DNA from: Pseudoalteromonas sp. A601 | GTDB taxonomy: Bacteria; Pseudomonadota; Gammaproteobacteria; Enterobacterales; Alteromonadaceae | Assembly: GCF_002165575.1 (NCBI RefSeq) | Contig: NZ_MXQF01000009.1 | Location: 62,001 to 126,000 of the forward strand | Direction of reading: 5' to 3' | DNA: 64,000 nucleotides | Part shown: positions 17,294 through 26,377 of the stretch, piece after piece | Numbering within the stretch: the stretch's first letter is position 1 | Layout of the letters: each line of letters starts with the position of its first letter | Made by a program: the position numbers and the translations under genes | The notes under the pieces: generated by a model | Seen by the model: the letters and a program-made list of their open reading frames with translations, nothing else | Database searches by the model: none | What the model was told of the DNA's origin: nothing

Positions 17294-17565
17294 TTCGCGG
17301 CTAAAGCCAGCTCCTACAGAGTGTCCAGAGAGGGGTCAGCGGCAGCCCCTCTTTGGCTGCCGTCGCCAGCGCGACAAAACCTTGAATAGGTTTTTTAATG
17401 TAGGTCGCGGATTTATCCCGACAAAATATAAAAAGTTAGCGAGTTAGAAAGCTTCAAGTTAGCGAGCAATGAACAGATAACCACACTCGCCAGCAAGCTC
17501 AGCGCCTACGGTGGTTAACTCTAACATTGGTGTAAACCATTCGTGGCTAAAGCCATCTCCTACGG
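17294..17565. repeat. Cluster of REP-type palindromes
   Basis: At least three REP-like units occur here. TTCGCGGCTAAAGCC followed by AGCTCCTACA lies at 17294-17318, and TTCGTGGCTAAAGCC followed by ATCTCCTACGG at 17540-17565. Both have a GGCT-AA-AGCC stem and the CTCCTAC head (GTAGGAG on the other strand) known from Pseudomonas REPs. A third, GTAGGTCG-C-GGAT-TT-ATCC-CGAC, lies at 17400-17422. Between them, AGAGGGG (17329-17335) can pair with CCCCTCT (17346-17352), or GGCAGCC (17341-17347) with GGCTGCC (17355-17361), but not both. No gene is present in 17281-17718. Confidence 0.7.
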
Positions 17566-17582
17566 CCAATATTTAACCTCTG

Positions 17583-17722
17583 TGTAGCGAAGCGCATTTG
17601 AGCTCTCGGTGGTGAAATTCACTTATCCCCCTAAAAAGCGACCTACAAATAATCTTTATTCACTGGGAGCTGGCAATGGTATTGGAGAGTCGTTGGGTTT
17701 CGTTGCACTCTACCCAACCTAC
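17583..17722 (+). repeat. Repeat C, copy 1 (left flank of the toxin-antitoxin pair)
   Basis: About 140 bp, from GTAGCGAAGCGC to ACCCAACCTAC, match 18396-18542 as a direct repeat. The unit ends in the widespread palindrome GTTGGG-TTTCG...CCCAACCTAC. Its last bases overlap the antitoxin gene: the CCTAC read on the minus strand (GTAGG) supplies the TAG stop codon of that gene. Confidence 0.75.
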
Positions 17723-18003
17723 GTGACTTGTGTTGTAAGGCGAAAATTAAGTGCTTTCATCACTTTAAACACAGTTTCCCAACGAGGTTTAGTTTTACCA
17801 TTCACCGCTTTATATAAGCTTTCACGATTTAACCCTGTCGCCTTAGCAATATCGCTCACGCCATGCTTTTTAACCAATAAGCCCAGCGCTTCAATAAACG
17901 TGTTGGGATTATCATCAGCCAAACATTCTTCAAGGAAAGTATTAATTTCTTGTTGGGTTTCCATATAATCAAATGGGTTAAAATCTGATGTTTGTAAGGT
18001 CAT
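17719..18003 (-). CDS. Addiction-module antitoxin, HigA-like
   Basis: This 94-residue protein has a helix-turn-helix near residues 50-75 (GVSDIAKATGLNRESLYKAV) and the C-terminal form KPRWETVFKVMKALNFRL of the putative addiction-module antidote family (HigA/DNA-binding). It would bind and neutralise the RelE/HigB-fold toxin encoded directly upstream and repress the shared promoter. Only five bases separate the toxin stop from this ATG, so translation is coupled. The TAG stop is contributed by the inserted repeat C sequence, which suggests the original C-terminus was slightly different. The antitoxin is intact although the toxin is broken. Confidence 0.82.
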   Translation of the reverse strand: MTLQTSDFNPFDYMETQQEINTFLEECLADDNPNTFIEALGLLVKKHGVSDIAKATGLNRESLYKAVNGKTKPRWETVFKVMKALNFRLTTQVT

Positions 18004-18008
18004 AATCG

Positions 18009-18304
18009 TTACTCCAATTCACTTAAAAGGGCTTTCGCTTTGCTAATATCTTTACTCTGCGTGCCTTTATGTCCGCCATTGAGTAATAAAATAATCTCAT
18101 TACCTTTAATTATGTAATAAGCACGATAGCCTTTACCTACGAAAATACGCATTTCAGAGATACCACCACAACGGGTTCACTATCTCCAAAGTTACCATTT
18201 ATAGCACGCGTGATCCGCTTAGCAATCGCCATAAATGCTTGCCGATCTTTTAGCTTTTTAAGCCACTTGTCGAACTCGTCGGTTTTCTTGACATGATATT
18301 TCAT
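18009..18304 (-). pseudogene. RelE/HigB-type toxin gene, frameshifted
   Basis: The frame starts at MKYHVKKTDEFDKWLKKLKD (ATG at 18304) and follows the addiction-module killer family through ITRAINGNFGDSEPV. It then shifts: the bases GTTGTGGTGGTATC give VVVVSLKCVFS and a stop. One extra G (GTTGGTGGTGGTATC) would restore GGGISEMRIFVGKGYRAYY, then LLLNGGHKGTQSKDI, and end exactly before the antitoxin start, with a total of 98 codons. So a single-base deletion near 18170 has inactivated the toxin, or the assembly has an error there. The missing half contains the RNase active-site residues of this family. Confidence 0.85.
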
Positions 18305-18395
18305 AAACCAAGTGTAGCCCAAAGGCTACATACACACAATGTTATTTAAATTACAGACCGTAATGTTAAAACCAACAATATATTTTAAATCTCGG

Positions 18396-18542
18396 TGCAG
18401 CGCGAAGCGCCTCTGAGTTCTCTGTGGTGAAATTCACTTATTGCCCTAAAGGACGACCTACAAACAATCCATATTTACGTATTTGGGAGCTGGTAACAAT
18501 AATGGAGAATCGTTGGGCTTCGTTTCACTCAACCCAACCTAC
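18396..18542 (+). repeat. Repeat C, copy 2 (right flank of the toxin-antitoxin pair)
   Basis: This is the direct repeat of 17583-17722, with the same order: GTGGTGAAATTCACTTAT, CGACCTACAAA, GGGAGCTGG, then GTTGGGCTTCGTTTCACTCA and CCCAACCTAC. The two copies bracket the 0.7-kb toxin-antitoxin block. The whole gap from 18305 to 18652 contains only this repeat and the gcvP terminator. Confidence 0.75.
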
Positions 18543-18574
18543 ATTCAAATAATTTACGATTAATCACCAAGCAC

Positions 18575-18607
18575 AAAAAAGCCGCTACATTGCTGCAACG
18601 GCTTTTA
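18575..18607 (-). terminator. Intrinsic terminator after gcvP
   Basis: AAAAGCCG pairs with CGGCTTTT around a 15-base loop, with a T run on the minus strand from the six A residues at 18575-18580. It lies 46 bases after the gcvP stop. Confidence 0.8.
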
Positions 18608-18652
18608 AAATTTTATAAATTCCCAATCTTTAAATGGAAATTTTAAAAATTA

Positions 18653-21544
18653 TTAATCGCGATATGTCTCTACCGCTGGGCATGAACATACTAGATTACG
18701 GTCGCCGTATACGTCATCGATACGCGTTACTGTAGGCCAGAACTTGTTTTTTGCAACGCTTGGTACTGGGAACGCAGCGTAGAAGCGGTCATATGCTCTG
18801 TCCCACTCATTACCAAGTACATCGCCTTGTGTATGCGGTGCAAACACTAGCGGGTTGTTTTCGATAGACCATTCGCCAGAGATTACTTTGTCGATTTCAC
18901 CTTTGATTGACACCATCGCTTCGATGAAACGGTCGATCTCAACTTTAGACTCAGATTCAGTAGGCTCAATCATTAACGTGCCCGCTACTGGGAACGACAT
19001 AGTTGGTGAATGGAAGCCGTAATCTTGTAGGCGCTTAGCTACGTCCATTTCAGTGATGCCAGACGCTTCTTTAAGTGGACGTAAGTCAACAATACATTCG
19101 TGAGCAACACGGTTGTTGCGACCACGGTATAAAATTGGGAAGTGCTGGCTTAACTCGTGAGTTAAGTAGTTAGCATTAACAATGGCCATTTCAGTGGCTT
19201 GTTTAAGGCCTTCGCTACCCATCATGGTGATGTAAGCCCATGAAATAGGTAAAATAGCTGCTGAGCCGTATGGTGCTGCTGATACCGCGCCGTTGCCTTC
19301 GTTAGTACCAGGTACGTTAATTACGCTGTGGTTTGGCATAAATGGCGCAAGGTGTGATTTAACACCGATTGGGCCAACACCTGGGCCACCGCCACCGTGT
19401 GGGATACAGAACGTTTTGTGCAGGTTTAAGTGCGATACGTCTGAGCCGATAGAGCCTGGGCTAGTAACACCTACTTGGGCGTTCATGTTTGCGCCGTCCA
19501 TATATACTTGGCCGCCGTGCTGGTGCACAATGTCGCAAATTTCACGGATTGTTTCTTCGTATACACCGTGCGTAGACGGGTATGTGATCATGATACATGA
19601 TAGGTTTTCTGATACTTCTTCAGCTTTTGCTTTAAGATCAGCCATATCAACGTTACCGTTTTTGTCGCAATCAACAACCACGATTTTCATGCTCGCCATT
19701 TGTGCAGATGCAGGGTTTGTACCGTGCGCTGAACTTGGGATCAAACATACATTACGGTGTGCATCGCCACGTGACTCATGGTATTTACGAATCGCGATTA
19801 AGCCAGCGTATTCACCTTGTGCGCCAGAGTTAGGCTGTAGTGATACGGCATCGTAACCGGTAATGTTAACCAACCAATCATGTAGTTCGTTAATCATGAT
19901 TTGGTAACCTTCTGCTTGGTCTAGCGGGCAGAATGGGTGAAGGTTAGCGAACTCAGGCCACGTAATTGGGATCATCTCAGCTGTCGCGTTTAGTTTCATA
20001 GTACATGAACCTAGCGAGATCATTGAGTGGTTAAGCGCTAAATCTTTGTTTTCAAGACGCTTGATATAACGCAGCATCTCAGTTTCGCTGTGGTACGAAT
20101 TAAAGTTCGGGTGCGTTAGCACTTCGTCATCACGTACTAGGCTTGCCGGAATTGACTCGCTACCGTTTGCTTCAATGTCTGCTGCGATTGTATCAACACT
20201 TAAACCATGGCCTTCGCCTAATACGATATCGAAAAGTTCAGCTACGTCTGCGCGTGTTGTAGTTTCTGATACTGCAATTGAGTATTCGCCGTCGTGGTTT
20301 GTTGCAAAGTTAACGCCGTTTGCAACTGCACGTGCGACTACGTCATCTTTGTTATCGCTAACAACAGTTAGAGTATCAAACCATGTGCTGTGCTTAAGTG
20401 CTACGCCTTTAGCTTGTAGGCCAGCAGCTAAAATATCAGCAAAGCGATGAATACGCTGTGCGATTGTTTTTAAGCCTTGTGGGCCGTGGTACACCGCGTA
20501 AAACGCTGCCATGTTGGCAAGTAATACTTGCGCTGTACAAATGTTTGAGTTGGCTTTGTCGCGGCGAATGTGTTGCTCACGCGTTTGCATTGCCATACGT
20601 AATGCATCGTTACCTAAACGGTCTTTAGATACACCGATGATACGACCTGGTAATGAACGTTTGTACGAATCACGTGTTGCAAAGAATGCAGCGTGAGGAC
20701 CGCCGTAACCCATTGGTACACCAAAACGCTGGGCAGAACCAAGTACGACGTCTGCACCTAGTTTTCCTGGTGCTTTTAATAGCAATAAGCTCATGATGTC
20801 GGCAGCAACACAGGCAATCGCTTTTTTGCTTTGTACGCCAGCGATTAAATCAGTGATGTCTACCACTTCACCTGATGTTGACGGGTATTGGAATAACGCA
20901 CCAAAAATCTCGTGATTTACGGCATCAGCCGCAGAACCAACTACAATTTCAAAACCAAATTGCTCGGCTCGTGTTTTCACTACGTCGATTGTTTGGGTAT
21001 GGACGTCATCAGCGATAAAGAAGATATTCGCTTTTTTAGCTTTAGATACACGCTTTGCAAGGCCCATTGCCTCAGCAGCAGCGGTTGATTCGTCAAGTAA
21101 TGATGCACTTGCTAAATCAAGACCTGTTAGGTCTAGGGTCATAGTTTGGAAGTTAAGTAATGACTCTAAACGTCCTTGAGCAATCTCTGGTTGGTATGGA
21201 GTGTACGCTGTGTACCAGCCTGGGTTCTCAAGTACGTTACGTAAAATTACATGTGGTACGTGAGTTGGGTGGTAGCCTTGACCAATATAAGACTTGAACA
21301 CTTTATTTTTGCTGGCTACTGATTTTAAGTAGCTTAGTGTTTCAACTTCAGTGCGGCTTTCGCCCACTGTTAGGCCTTGCTCTAAGCGGATGCTTGCAGG
21401 TACAGTTTGACCGATCAGCTCTTCAACACTCGATACTCCAAGAGCACTTAGCATATCGCTTACTTGTGCTGGGCTTGGCCCAATATGGCGGCGAATAAAA
21501 TCTTGCGTTTGCTCTAATTGTTCAAGAGATTTGGCGTTTGACAT
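18653..21544 (-). CDS. gcvP: Glycine dehydrogenase (aminomethyl-transferring), P protein
   Basis: This is the decarboxylating subunit of the glycine cleavage system. It uses pyridoxal phosphate to remove CO2 from glycine and pass the aminomethyl group to the lipoyl arm of GcvH. At 963 residues it has the full homodimeric two-domain length. The cofactor lysine is Lys710 in [17 protein letters not shown], with the glycine-rich loop following. The N-terminal half begins [12 protein letters not shown] and contains [13 protein letters not shown] as in all P proteins. It is the last gene of gcvT-gcvH-gcvP but is separated from gcvH by a terminator-like hairpin, so its level is probably lower or separately controlled. 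Confidence 0.98.
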   Translation of the reverse strand: MSNAKSLEQLEQTQDFIRRHIGPSPAQVSDMLSALGVSSVEELIGQTVPASIRLEQGLTVGESRTEVETLSYLKSVASKNKVFKSYIGQGYHPTHVPHVILRNVLENPGWYTAYTPYQPEIAQGRLESLLNFQTMTLDLTGLDLASASLLDESTAAAEAMGLAKRVSKAKKANIFFIADDVHTQTIDVVKTRAEQFGFEIVVGSAADAVNHEIFGALFQYPSTSGEVVDITDLIAGVQSKKAIACVAADIMSLLLLKAPGKLGADVVLGSAQRFGVPMGYGGPHAAFFATRDSYKRSLPGRIIGVSKDRLGNDALRMAMQTREQHIRRDKANSNICTAQVLLANMAAFYAVYHGPQGLKTIAQRIHRFADILAAGLQAKGVALKHSTWFDTLTVVSDNKDDVVARAVANGVNFATNHDGEYSIAVSETTTRADVAELFDIVLGEGHGLSVDTIAADIEANGSESIPASLVRDDEVLTHPNFNSYHSETEMLRYIKRLENKDLALNHSMISLGSCTMKLNATAEMIPITWPEFANLHPFCPLDQAEGYQIMINELHDWLVNITGYDAVSLQPNSGAQGEYAGLIAIRKYHESRGDAHRNVCLIPSSAHGTNPASAQMASMKIVVVDCDKNGNVDMADLKAKAEEVSENLSCIMITYPSTHGVYEETIREICDIVHQHGGQVYMDGANMNAQVGVTSPGSIGSDVSHLNLHKTFCIPHGGGGPGVGPIGVKSHLAPFMPNHSVINVPGTNEGNGAVSAAPYGSAAILPISWAYITMMGSEGLKQATEMAIVNANYLTHELSQHFPILYRGRNNRVAHECIVDLRPLKEASGITEMDVAKRLQDYGFHSPTMSFPVAGTLMIEPTESESKVEIDRFIEAMVSIKGEIDKVISGEWSIENNPLVFAPHTQGDVLGNEWDRAYDRFYAAFPVPSVAKNKFWPTVTRIDDVYGDRNLVCSCPAVETYRD

Positions 21545-21664
21545 TTGTCCAGATTCCTATGATCCAAAAAATAAATGGTTATCACTAATGGGTGACCAGC
21601 AATAACTTAAAAGCTTTTTGATTTAGTGACTTACAATGTATGGAAAGGTAAGCAGTAAAATCAT

Positions 21665-21700
21665 AAAAGCCCCGTTAGTACTGTGTATGACGGGGCTTTT
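21665..21700 (-). terminator. Strong hairpin between gcvH and gcvP
   Basis: AAAAGCCCCGT at 21665-21675 pairs with ACGGGGCTTTT at 21690-21700, an 11-bp stem with a 14-base loop and a T tract on the minus strand. It stands 20 bases after gcvH and 120 bases before gcvP. It should terminate most transcripts from gcvTH and let only a fraction reach gcvP. Confidence 0.85.
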
Positions 21701-21720
21701 AGTGCGGCGATAACTAATAA

Positions 21721-22110
21721 TTAGTCTTCGTCGATGGTGTTTGCATAGCCTTCAGCGTCAAGCAAGTTTTCAAGCTCAGACTCATCAGATGCTTTAATGC
21801 GAAATAACCAACCGTCGCCGTAAGCGTCGTTGTTTACAGTTTCAGGTGCATCTTCAAGCTCATCGTTGATTGCAACGATTTCACCGCTGATTGGTGCATA
21901 GATATCTGATGCTGCTTTAACTGACTCTGCAACAGCACAATCTTCACCAGCGTCTACTTCGTCGCCAACTTCTGGTAATTCAACAAATACCATGTCGCCA
22001 AGAAGCTCTTGTGCATGCTCAGAAATACCTACAGTAAAGGTACCGTCACCTTCGTTGCGAACCCACTCGTGTGAAGAGGCATACTTTAACTCGCTAGGGA
22101 TATTGCTCAT
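21721..22110 (-). CDS. gcvH: Glycine cleavage system H protein
   Basis: This 129-residue lipoyl carrier shuttles the aminomethyl group between GcvP, GcvT and lipoamide dehydrogenase. The lipoylated residue is Lys65 in [15 protein letters not shown], the canonical ESVKAASD motif. The protein starts [17 protein letters not shown] as in the enterobacterial protein and has the usual acidic composition. A RBS (GGAACAAACAC region) lies before ATG at 22110. It is 55 bp downstream of gcvT and followed by a strong hairpin. Confidence 0.97.
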   Translation of the reverse strand: MSNIPSELKYASSHEWVRNEGDGTFTVGISEHAQELLGDMVFVELPEVGDEVDAGEDCAVAESVKAASDIYAPISGEIVAINDELEDAPETVNNDAYGDGWLFRIKASDESELENLLDAEGYANTIDED

Positions 22111-22165
22111 GTGTTTGTTCCTTTGGTTCTATATTGGGTGATAACACCAAATTTTAATTAATACT

Positions 22166-23248
22166 TTAAAGTACAGACTTACCGTTACGTACAAAGCTTG
22201 GTTTAACTACTTTTACGTTAACTAATTTTTTACGCATTTCTACTTGGGCTGTCTCGCCTGTTGAACGTGGTACACGTGCAAGGGCAACACTAAAACCAAG
22301 AGTAGGTGAGAAAGTACCAGAGGTAATAACCCCTTCGCCACCTTCAACAATTACTTTAGAACCGCTACGCAATACGCCTTTTTCTTCAAGCACTAAGCCA
22401 ACTAGTTTGTCTGTGCTTTTTTCTGCGCGTTGCTTAACTAATACATCACGACCGATAAAGTCACGATCTTCAGGTTCCCACGCAATGGTCCACGCCATGT
22501 TAGCTGCAAGTGGTGATACGCTTTCGTCCATATCTAGGCCGTAAAGGTTCATACCAGCTTCTAAACGTAGTGTGTCACGTGCGCCAAGACCTGCTGGTTT
22601 AACACCTGCATCTAACAGTTGTTGCCAAAGATCAGCGGCTTGATCGTTCGGGACTACTATTTCGTAACCGTCTTCGCCAGTATAGCCTGTTGTCGCAATA
22701 AATAAATCACCAACTTGAACACCAAAAAATGGCTTCATACCTTCAACGGCAGCTTGTTGATCTGCTGTTAAAAGAGTCGCTGTTTTTGCTTTAGCGTTAG
22801 GACCTTGTACTGCAATCATGGCAAACTCTGGGCGCTCAGTTACTGCAACGGCAAAATCGGCAGATACTTTAGCCATATGCGCTAAATCTTTTTCGCGAGT
22901 TGCTGAGTTAACCACTAAACGGTAATCAGTTTCAGAGAAGAAGTAGATGATAAGGTCGTCGATTACGCCGCCTTGTTCGTTTAGCATACCTGTGTATAAG
23001 GCTTTACCTGGAACAGTTAACTTAGCCACGTCGTTAGCAACTAATTTGCGTAAGAATGCTTGTGCTTGCTCGCCTTTAACATCCACAATCGTCATGTGCG
23101 ATACGTCAAACATGCCAGCATCGGTGCGCACTGCGTTGTGCTCTTCGATTTGCGAACCATAGTTGATTGGCATTTCCCAGCCGTGAAAATCAACCATTTT
23201 AGCGTTAGCTTCAAGGTGCTTTGCATGTAAAACTGTTTTAGAAGTCAT
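22166..23248 (-). CDS. gcvT: Aminomethyltransferase, T protein
   Basis: This 360-residue T protein releases ammonia from aminomethyl-lipoyl GcvH and forms 5,10-methylene-tetrahydrofolate. Family marks are [16 protein letters not shown] near residue 21, [10 protein letters not shown] near 42, [12 protein letters not shown] near 186 and [18 protein letters not shown] near 220, which contains the conserved folate-site residues. An AAGGAATATT box precedes the ATG. It is the first gene of the gcv operon. A degenerate paralogue lies 160 bp upstream on the same strand. Confidence 0.97.
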   Translation of the reverse strand: MTSKTVLHAKHLEANAKMVDFHGWEMPINYGSQIEEHNAVRTDAGMFDVSHMTIVDVKGEQAQAFLRKLVANDVAKLTVPGKALYTGMLNEQGGVIDDLIIYFFSETDYRLVVNSATREKDLAHMAKVSADFAVAVTERPEFAMIAVQGPNAKAKTATLLTADQQAAVEGMKPFFGVQVGDLFIATTGYTGEDGYEIVVPNDQAADLWQQLLDAGVKPAGLGARDTLRLEAGMNLYGLDMDESVSPLAANMAWTIAWEPEDRDFIGRDVLVKQRAEKSTDKLVGLVLEEKGVLRSGSKVIVEGGEGVITSGTFSPTLGFSVALARVPRSTGETAQVEMRKKLVNVKVVKPSFVRNGKSVL

Positions 23249-23272
23249 AATATTCCTTCACTTTATAATTAA

Positions 23273-23330
23273 CCCAATATTGGGCGTGGCCTCAATTTAA
23301 TGAGGGGGAATAACATGGGCGGCGATTATA
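23273..23330 (-). promoter_or_regulatory. gcvT promoter and leader
   Basis: Reading toward gcvT, TATAAT (plus-strand ATTATA at 23325-23330) is a good -10. The short leader then carries CCTCA-N6-TGAGG (about 23290-23305) and a perfect 12-base palindrome, CCCAATATTGGG (23273-23284), 25 bases before the start codon. The leader is only about 70 bases, too short for a glycine riboswitch, so a protein operator is more likely. The -35 is weak. Confidence 0.45.
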
Positions 23331-23375
23331 CATAAGTTGTACTGCACTGACACCCAAATTGCGATTTGTTACTAC

Positions 23376-23399
23376 AAACACGGTTTTAATGCCGTGTTT
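23376..23399 (-). terminator. Hairpin after the GcvT-like gene
   Basis: AAACACGG pairs with CCGTGTTT around an eight-base loop just after the stop of the GcvT-like gene. The T run is short on the minus strand and better on the plus strand, so termination is probable but may be partial. Confidence 0.55.
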
Positions 23400-23409
23400 T
23401 AAAAACTAT

Positions 23410-24018
23410 TTAAGCAACCTCAGGCAGAGTTAAATCAAACCCTCGTTGCTGTAATGTTGCTTGGCATTTTGCAAGCGCTGGGGTTTTAGCCACCAGCTGA
23501 AAATACTGCAGAGATTGTTTATCTATGGCGGTAATAAATACCTCGCCACTTTGTGCGCCATAACAGCTCGCCGCATTTGATAAGCGTAAACCAGGGGTAA
23601 GCTTAAAAGCATCAATCAAAGTATCGAAAGCTTGCTCACCACATAAAGTTAATACCGATAAATCGCTGCGTACAACAAATTCAATATCGTAACGTAGTTG
23701 TTGCTCACAAATAAGTGACTGTAGTTGGACGCTGGCATCGGTATGTAAAACAAACCTAAATGCCGTTTCGCTAAAGTAATACAAAGCAAAACTATAGGTG
23801 CTATTTAAGTCACCGTCTAACGTGCCTTTTAGGCCTAAGCCACTGGCGGTTAGTTTATTTAAATCTAACCCTAAGATAGCCGTTAAAAATGGGATTGCTT
23901 CAGTGCCGCTAAAATCAATGACCACACTATTATTATCGGCCTGCAGCATATTGCTTTGCGGCGCATCTAGTTGGCTGTGACGAGCAAACATTATTGGAGT
24001 AAAAGTCATCGTTGACAC
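23410..24018 (-). CDS. Short, degenerate GcvT-like protein
   Basis: The protein has 202 residues, about 55 percent of GcvT. It aligns by eye with the middle of the true GcvT next door: YYFSETAFRFVLHTDAS against [17 protein letters not shown], then a shared run through the folate-binding barrel to GEVFITAIDKQSLQYFQLV against [19 protein letters not shown]. It lacks the HGWEMP start, the GYTGEDG loop and the [13 protein letters not shown] motif, so it should not be catalytic. It lies between gcvT and a divergent LysR gene, which suggests a retained paralogue with a sensing, folate-binding or regulatory role. It has no obvious damage to its frame. Confidence 0.65.
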   Translation of the reverse strand: MSTMTFTPIMFARHSQLDAPQSNMLQADNNSVVIDFSGTEAIPFLTAILGLDLNKLTASGLGLKGTLDGDLNSTYSFALYYFSETAFRFVLHTDASVQLQSLICEQQLRYDIEFVVRSDLSVLTLCGEQAFDTLIDAFKLTPGLRLSNAASCYGAQSGEVFITAIDKQSLQYFQLVAKTPALAKCQATLQQRGFDLTLPEVA

Positions 24019-24135
24019 CTATCAATCTATAGTCACAAAAGTATATTGCGGGTGACGTGCAACAACAAATTGTAATTTCTTATCAATTGATAAATAATAA
24101 TTATGTATTTAACCTGATAAATTGAATTTTTTTAT

Positions 24136-24981
24136 ATGAAGAATATTTCAACAGATGGATTACGCACCTTAATTACCGTGGTCGAAGTAGGTGGATTCGC
24201 CAAAGCGGGCGAATTATTAGGCCTTTCTCAACCTGCTGTGAGCTTACAAATTAAGCGCCTTGAAGACATGCTCGGCCATAAGCTATTTAAAAAACAAGGC
24301 CAGCGCCAAGTGCTTAACCAGTATGGTGAATTATTATTGCCAATGGCAAAACACATGCTATTGCAAAACGACAGTATTTTACAGTTGTTTACCAAAGAGA
24401 ACGTTACAGGCAAAGTAAGGTTAGGTATTCCCAGCGAATTTGCCGCGCGAATATTGCCCTCTATCATTGGCGATTTTATAGCGCTATACCCTGATGTATC
24501 GCTAGAAGTTAAATCACGTTTAAGTAAGCATTTACTTTCAGTGTCACGTGAAGATCAATTTGATTTAGTATTGGCATTAAATGAAGATTTAAATTCTGAG
24601 AAATTCCCGGTATTTATGCAAGATCAACTCGTCTGGGTGGGTGATTTATCATTAGCGCAAAACGAAGTAGTAACGCTGGTTACCGCACCAGAAGGCTGTA
24701 TTTACCGCCGCCGTGCTATAGAGGCGCTGCAAATGGCAGGGATAAAATACCGCATAAGTTATAGCAACGCTGATTTAACTGGTCTCACCGCAGCACTCAA
24801 AGAAGGCTTAGGCATTACCGTTCTTGCCAAAAGTACCGTGCCACATGAGTTAAATTATCAGCTTCACACTAAACATTTACCCGAACTTGGTCGCATTGGT
24901 ATTAGCTTAATAAACCGTGTAGAACACCCTGAACATGCGGTAGCTAAACTCGCTGAGTTTATCAGCCTGCGATTGAGTTAA
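24136..24981 (+). CDS. LysR family transcriptional regulator
   Basis: This 281-residue regulator has the N-terminal winged helix-turn-helix at residues 3-60 (FAKAGELLGLSQPAVSLQIKRLEDMLGHKLF) and a periplasmic-binding-protein-like effector domain starting GKVRLGIPSEFAARILPSI. It is divergent from the GcvT-like gene with 117 bp between starts. LysR proteins normally bind such divergent regions and activate the neighbour, so it is a candidate regulator of the GcvT-like gene and perhaps of gcvTHP. The ligand is unknown, and it is not clearly GcvA. Confidence 0.88.
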   Translation: MKNISTDGLRTLITVVEVGGFAKAGELLGLSQPAVSLQIKRLEDMLGHKLFKKQGQRQVLNQYGELLLPMAKHMLLQNDSILQLFTKENVTGKVRLGIPSEFAARILPSIIGDFIALYPDVSLEVKSRLSKHLLSVSREDQFDLVLALNEDLNSEKFPVFMQDQLVWVGDLSLAQNEVVTLVTAPEGCIYRRRAIEALQMAGIKYRISYSNADLTGLTAALKEGLGITVLAKSTVPHELNYQLHTKHLPELGRIGISLINRVEHPEHAVAKLAEFISLRLS

Positions 24982-25012
24982 GGCTCACACGAGCGGTTAA
25001 TTTTGAGTCCAC

Positions 25013-25047
25013 AAAAAACGGCATCACTTTACAGTCGATGCCGTTTT
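25013..25047. terminator. Bidirectional terminator between the LysR gene and thrC
   Basis: AAAAAACGGCATC at 25013-25025 pairs with GATGCCGTTTT at 25037-25047. T runs exist in both directions and the genes on either side converge. Confidence 0.85.
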
Positions 25048-25075
25048 CTCTGTCGCTTAGGTAAGCTTAATTAGC

Positions 25076-26359
25076 CTAGCTTAGCTTAGCTAAGATAATC
25101 TCTCTAAGTGCGTCATAGTCGTTATCAATATCTTGTGCTAAACATGGCTTAGCAAGTGCGTCTGCAAGCGGTTTTGGCATATCAAGTTCAATATCTAAAA
25201 TGTCTTCAACACTTTCTTTAAATTTAGCAGGGTGTGCAGTTGCTAAGAATATTCCGGCACTACCTGGGGTTAAATCTGCTTTCAAACCTTGATAGGCAAT
25301 AGCTGTATGTGGTTCAGCAATATACCCTGTTTTTTGAATTGCTTTCATTACTGCTTGGGTGTCGTTTTCATCAACACTGGTTGAATAAAAGTTATCATAG
25401 CTGAACCAGTTGTTATCAAGCATGGTTTGCACGCGAGGCCAGTTATTAGGCTTGCTCACGTCCATTGCATTTGACAGTGACTCGATTGTTGCATTAGGCG
25501 CCCAGTTTTTATCTGCAATAAAACGCGGCACTGTGTCATTTTGATTAGTTGTGGCGCTTAGTTTAGCAACGGGTAAGCCAATTACAGCACCGATCATCGC
25601 AGCACATACGTTACCAAAGTTACCACTTGGTACAGAAACATGCGCAGTAGCACGTTTTTCTTTTGGTAGCTGTGCGATAGCCTCAAAGTAATAACATACT
25701 TGTGCAACTAAACGACTAATATTGATGGAGTTAGCTGAGTTCAAGCCAAGACGTGTTTTTACTTCGTCATCTAAAAAGGCATTTTTTACCATGCTTTGGC
25801 AATCATCAAAGCTGCCCTCTACCGCATAGCAATGAATGTTGTTGCCAAGGGTAGTAAATAGCTTTTGCTGAGCAAGTGAAATTTTGCCTTTAGGGTATAA
25901 AATGACTACGTCGATATTAGGCTTATTATAAAAAGCATGTGCCACAGCTGCACCAGTATCGCCTGAGGTCGCGGTCAAAATAGTGGTTTTTTCACCTTGG
26001 CTGAACTGCGCTAAACACTCCGCCATAAAACGCCCGCCAAAGTCTTTAAACGCAAGGGTTGGGCCATGAAACAGCTCTAAACAATATACATTGTCTTCTA
26101 CTTGGACTAATTTAACCGGAAAGTTAAACGCATTTTGTACCATTTGTGCAACAGTATCTGCTGGAAGTTCATCGCCAATCAGGTGCGATAAAATCGCCGA
26201 GCTACGGCTGACAAAATCCATATCAAGCAAAGCATCAATATCTGCCATGGGTGCTAGTGATTCAGGAAAAAACACACCTTGATTACGGCCAAGACCTGTT
26301 TTAACTGCTTCAACAAACGACACTTTTTGCGTGTCGTCTTTTAAATTATGTAATTGCAT
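25076..26359 (-). CDS. thrC: Threonine synthase
   Basis: This 427-residue enzyme converts O-phosphohomoserine to threonine with pyridoxal phosphate, the last step of the pathway. The cofactor lysine lies in LFHGPTLAFKDFGGRF near residue 107, and SGDTGAAVAHAF and SVPSGNFGNVCA hold the phosphate-binding loops. The length fits the short enterobacterial class. It is the last gene of thrABC, 18 bp after thrB, and ends at a bidirectional terminator. Confidence 0.97.
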   Translation of the reverse strand: MQLHNLKDDTQKVSFVEAVKTGLGRNQGVFFPESLAPMADIDALLDMDFVSRSSAILSHLIGDELPADTVAQMVQNAFNFPVKLVQVEDNVYCLELFHGPTLAFKDFGGRFMAECLAQFSQGEKTTILTATSGDTGAAVAHAFYNKPNIDVVILYPKGKISLAQQKLFTTLGNNIHCYAVEGSFDDCQSMVKNAFLDDEVKTRLGLNSANSINISRLVAQVCYYFEAIAQLPKEKRATAHVSVPSGNFGNVCAAMIGAVIGLPVAKLSATTNQNDTVPRFIADKNWAPNATIESLSNAMDVSKPNNWPRVQTMLDNNWFSYDNFYSTSVDENDTQAVMKAIQKTGYIAEPHTAIAYQGLKADLTPGSAGIFLATAHPAKFKESVEDILDIELDMPKPLADALAKPCLAQDIDNDYDALREIILAKLS

Positions 26360-26377
26360 TATTAGTTCCTTAAATTC

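Noticed and set aside
17186-17389. 67-codon open frame
   Set aside because: It lies wholly within repeat B and REP palindromes, and its sequence follows the repeat pattern, not codon use.
23249-23409. Glycine riboswitch upstream of gcvT
   Set aside because: The likely leader is about 70 bases and lacks the paired-aptamer structure; only two short dyads are present.
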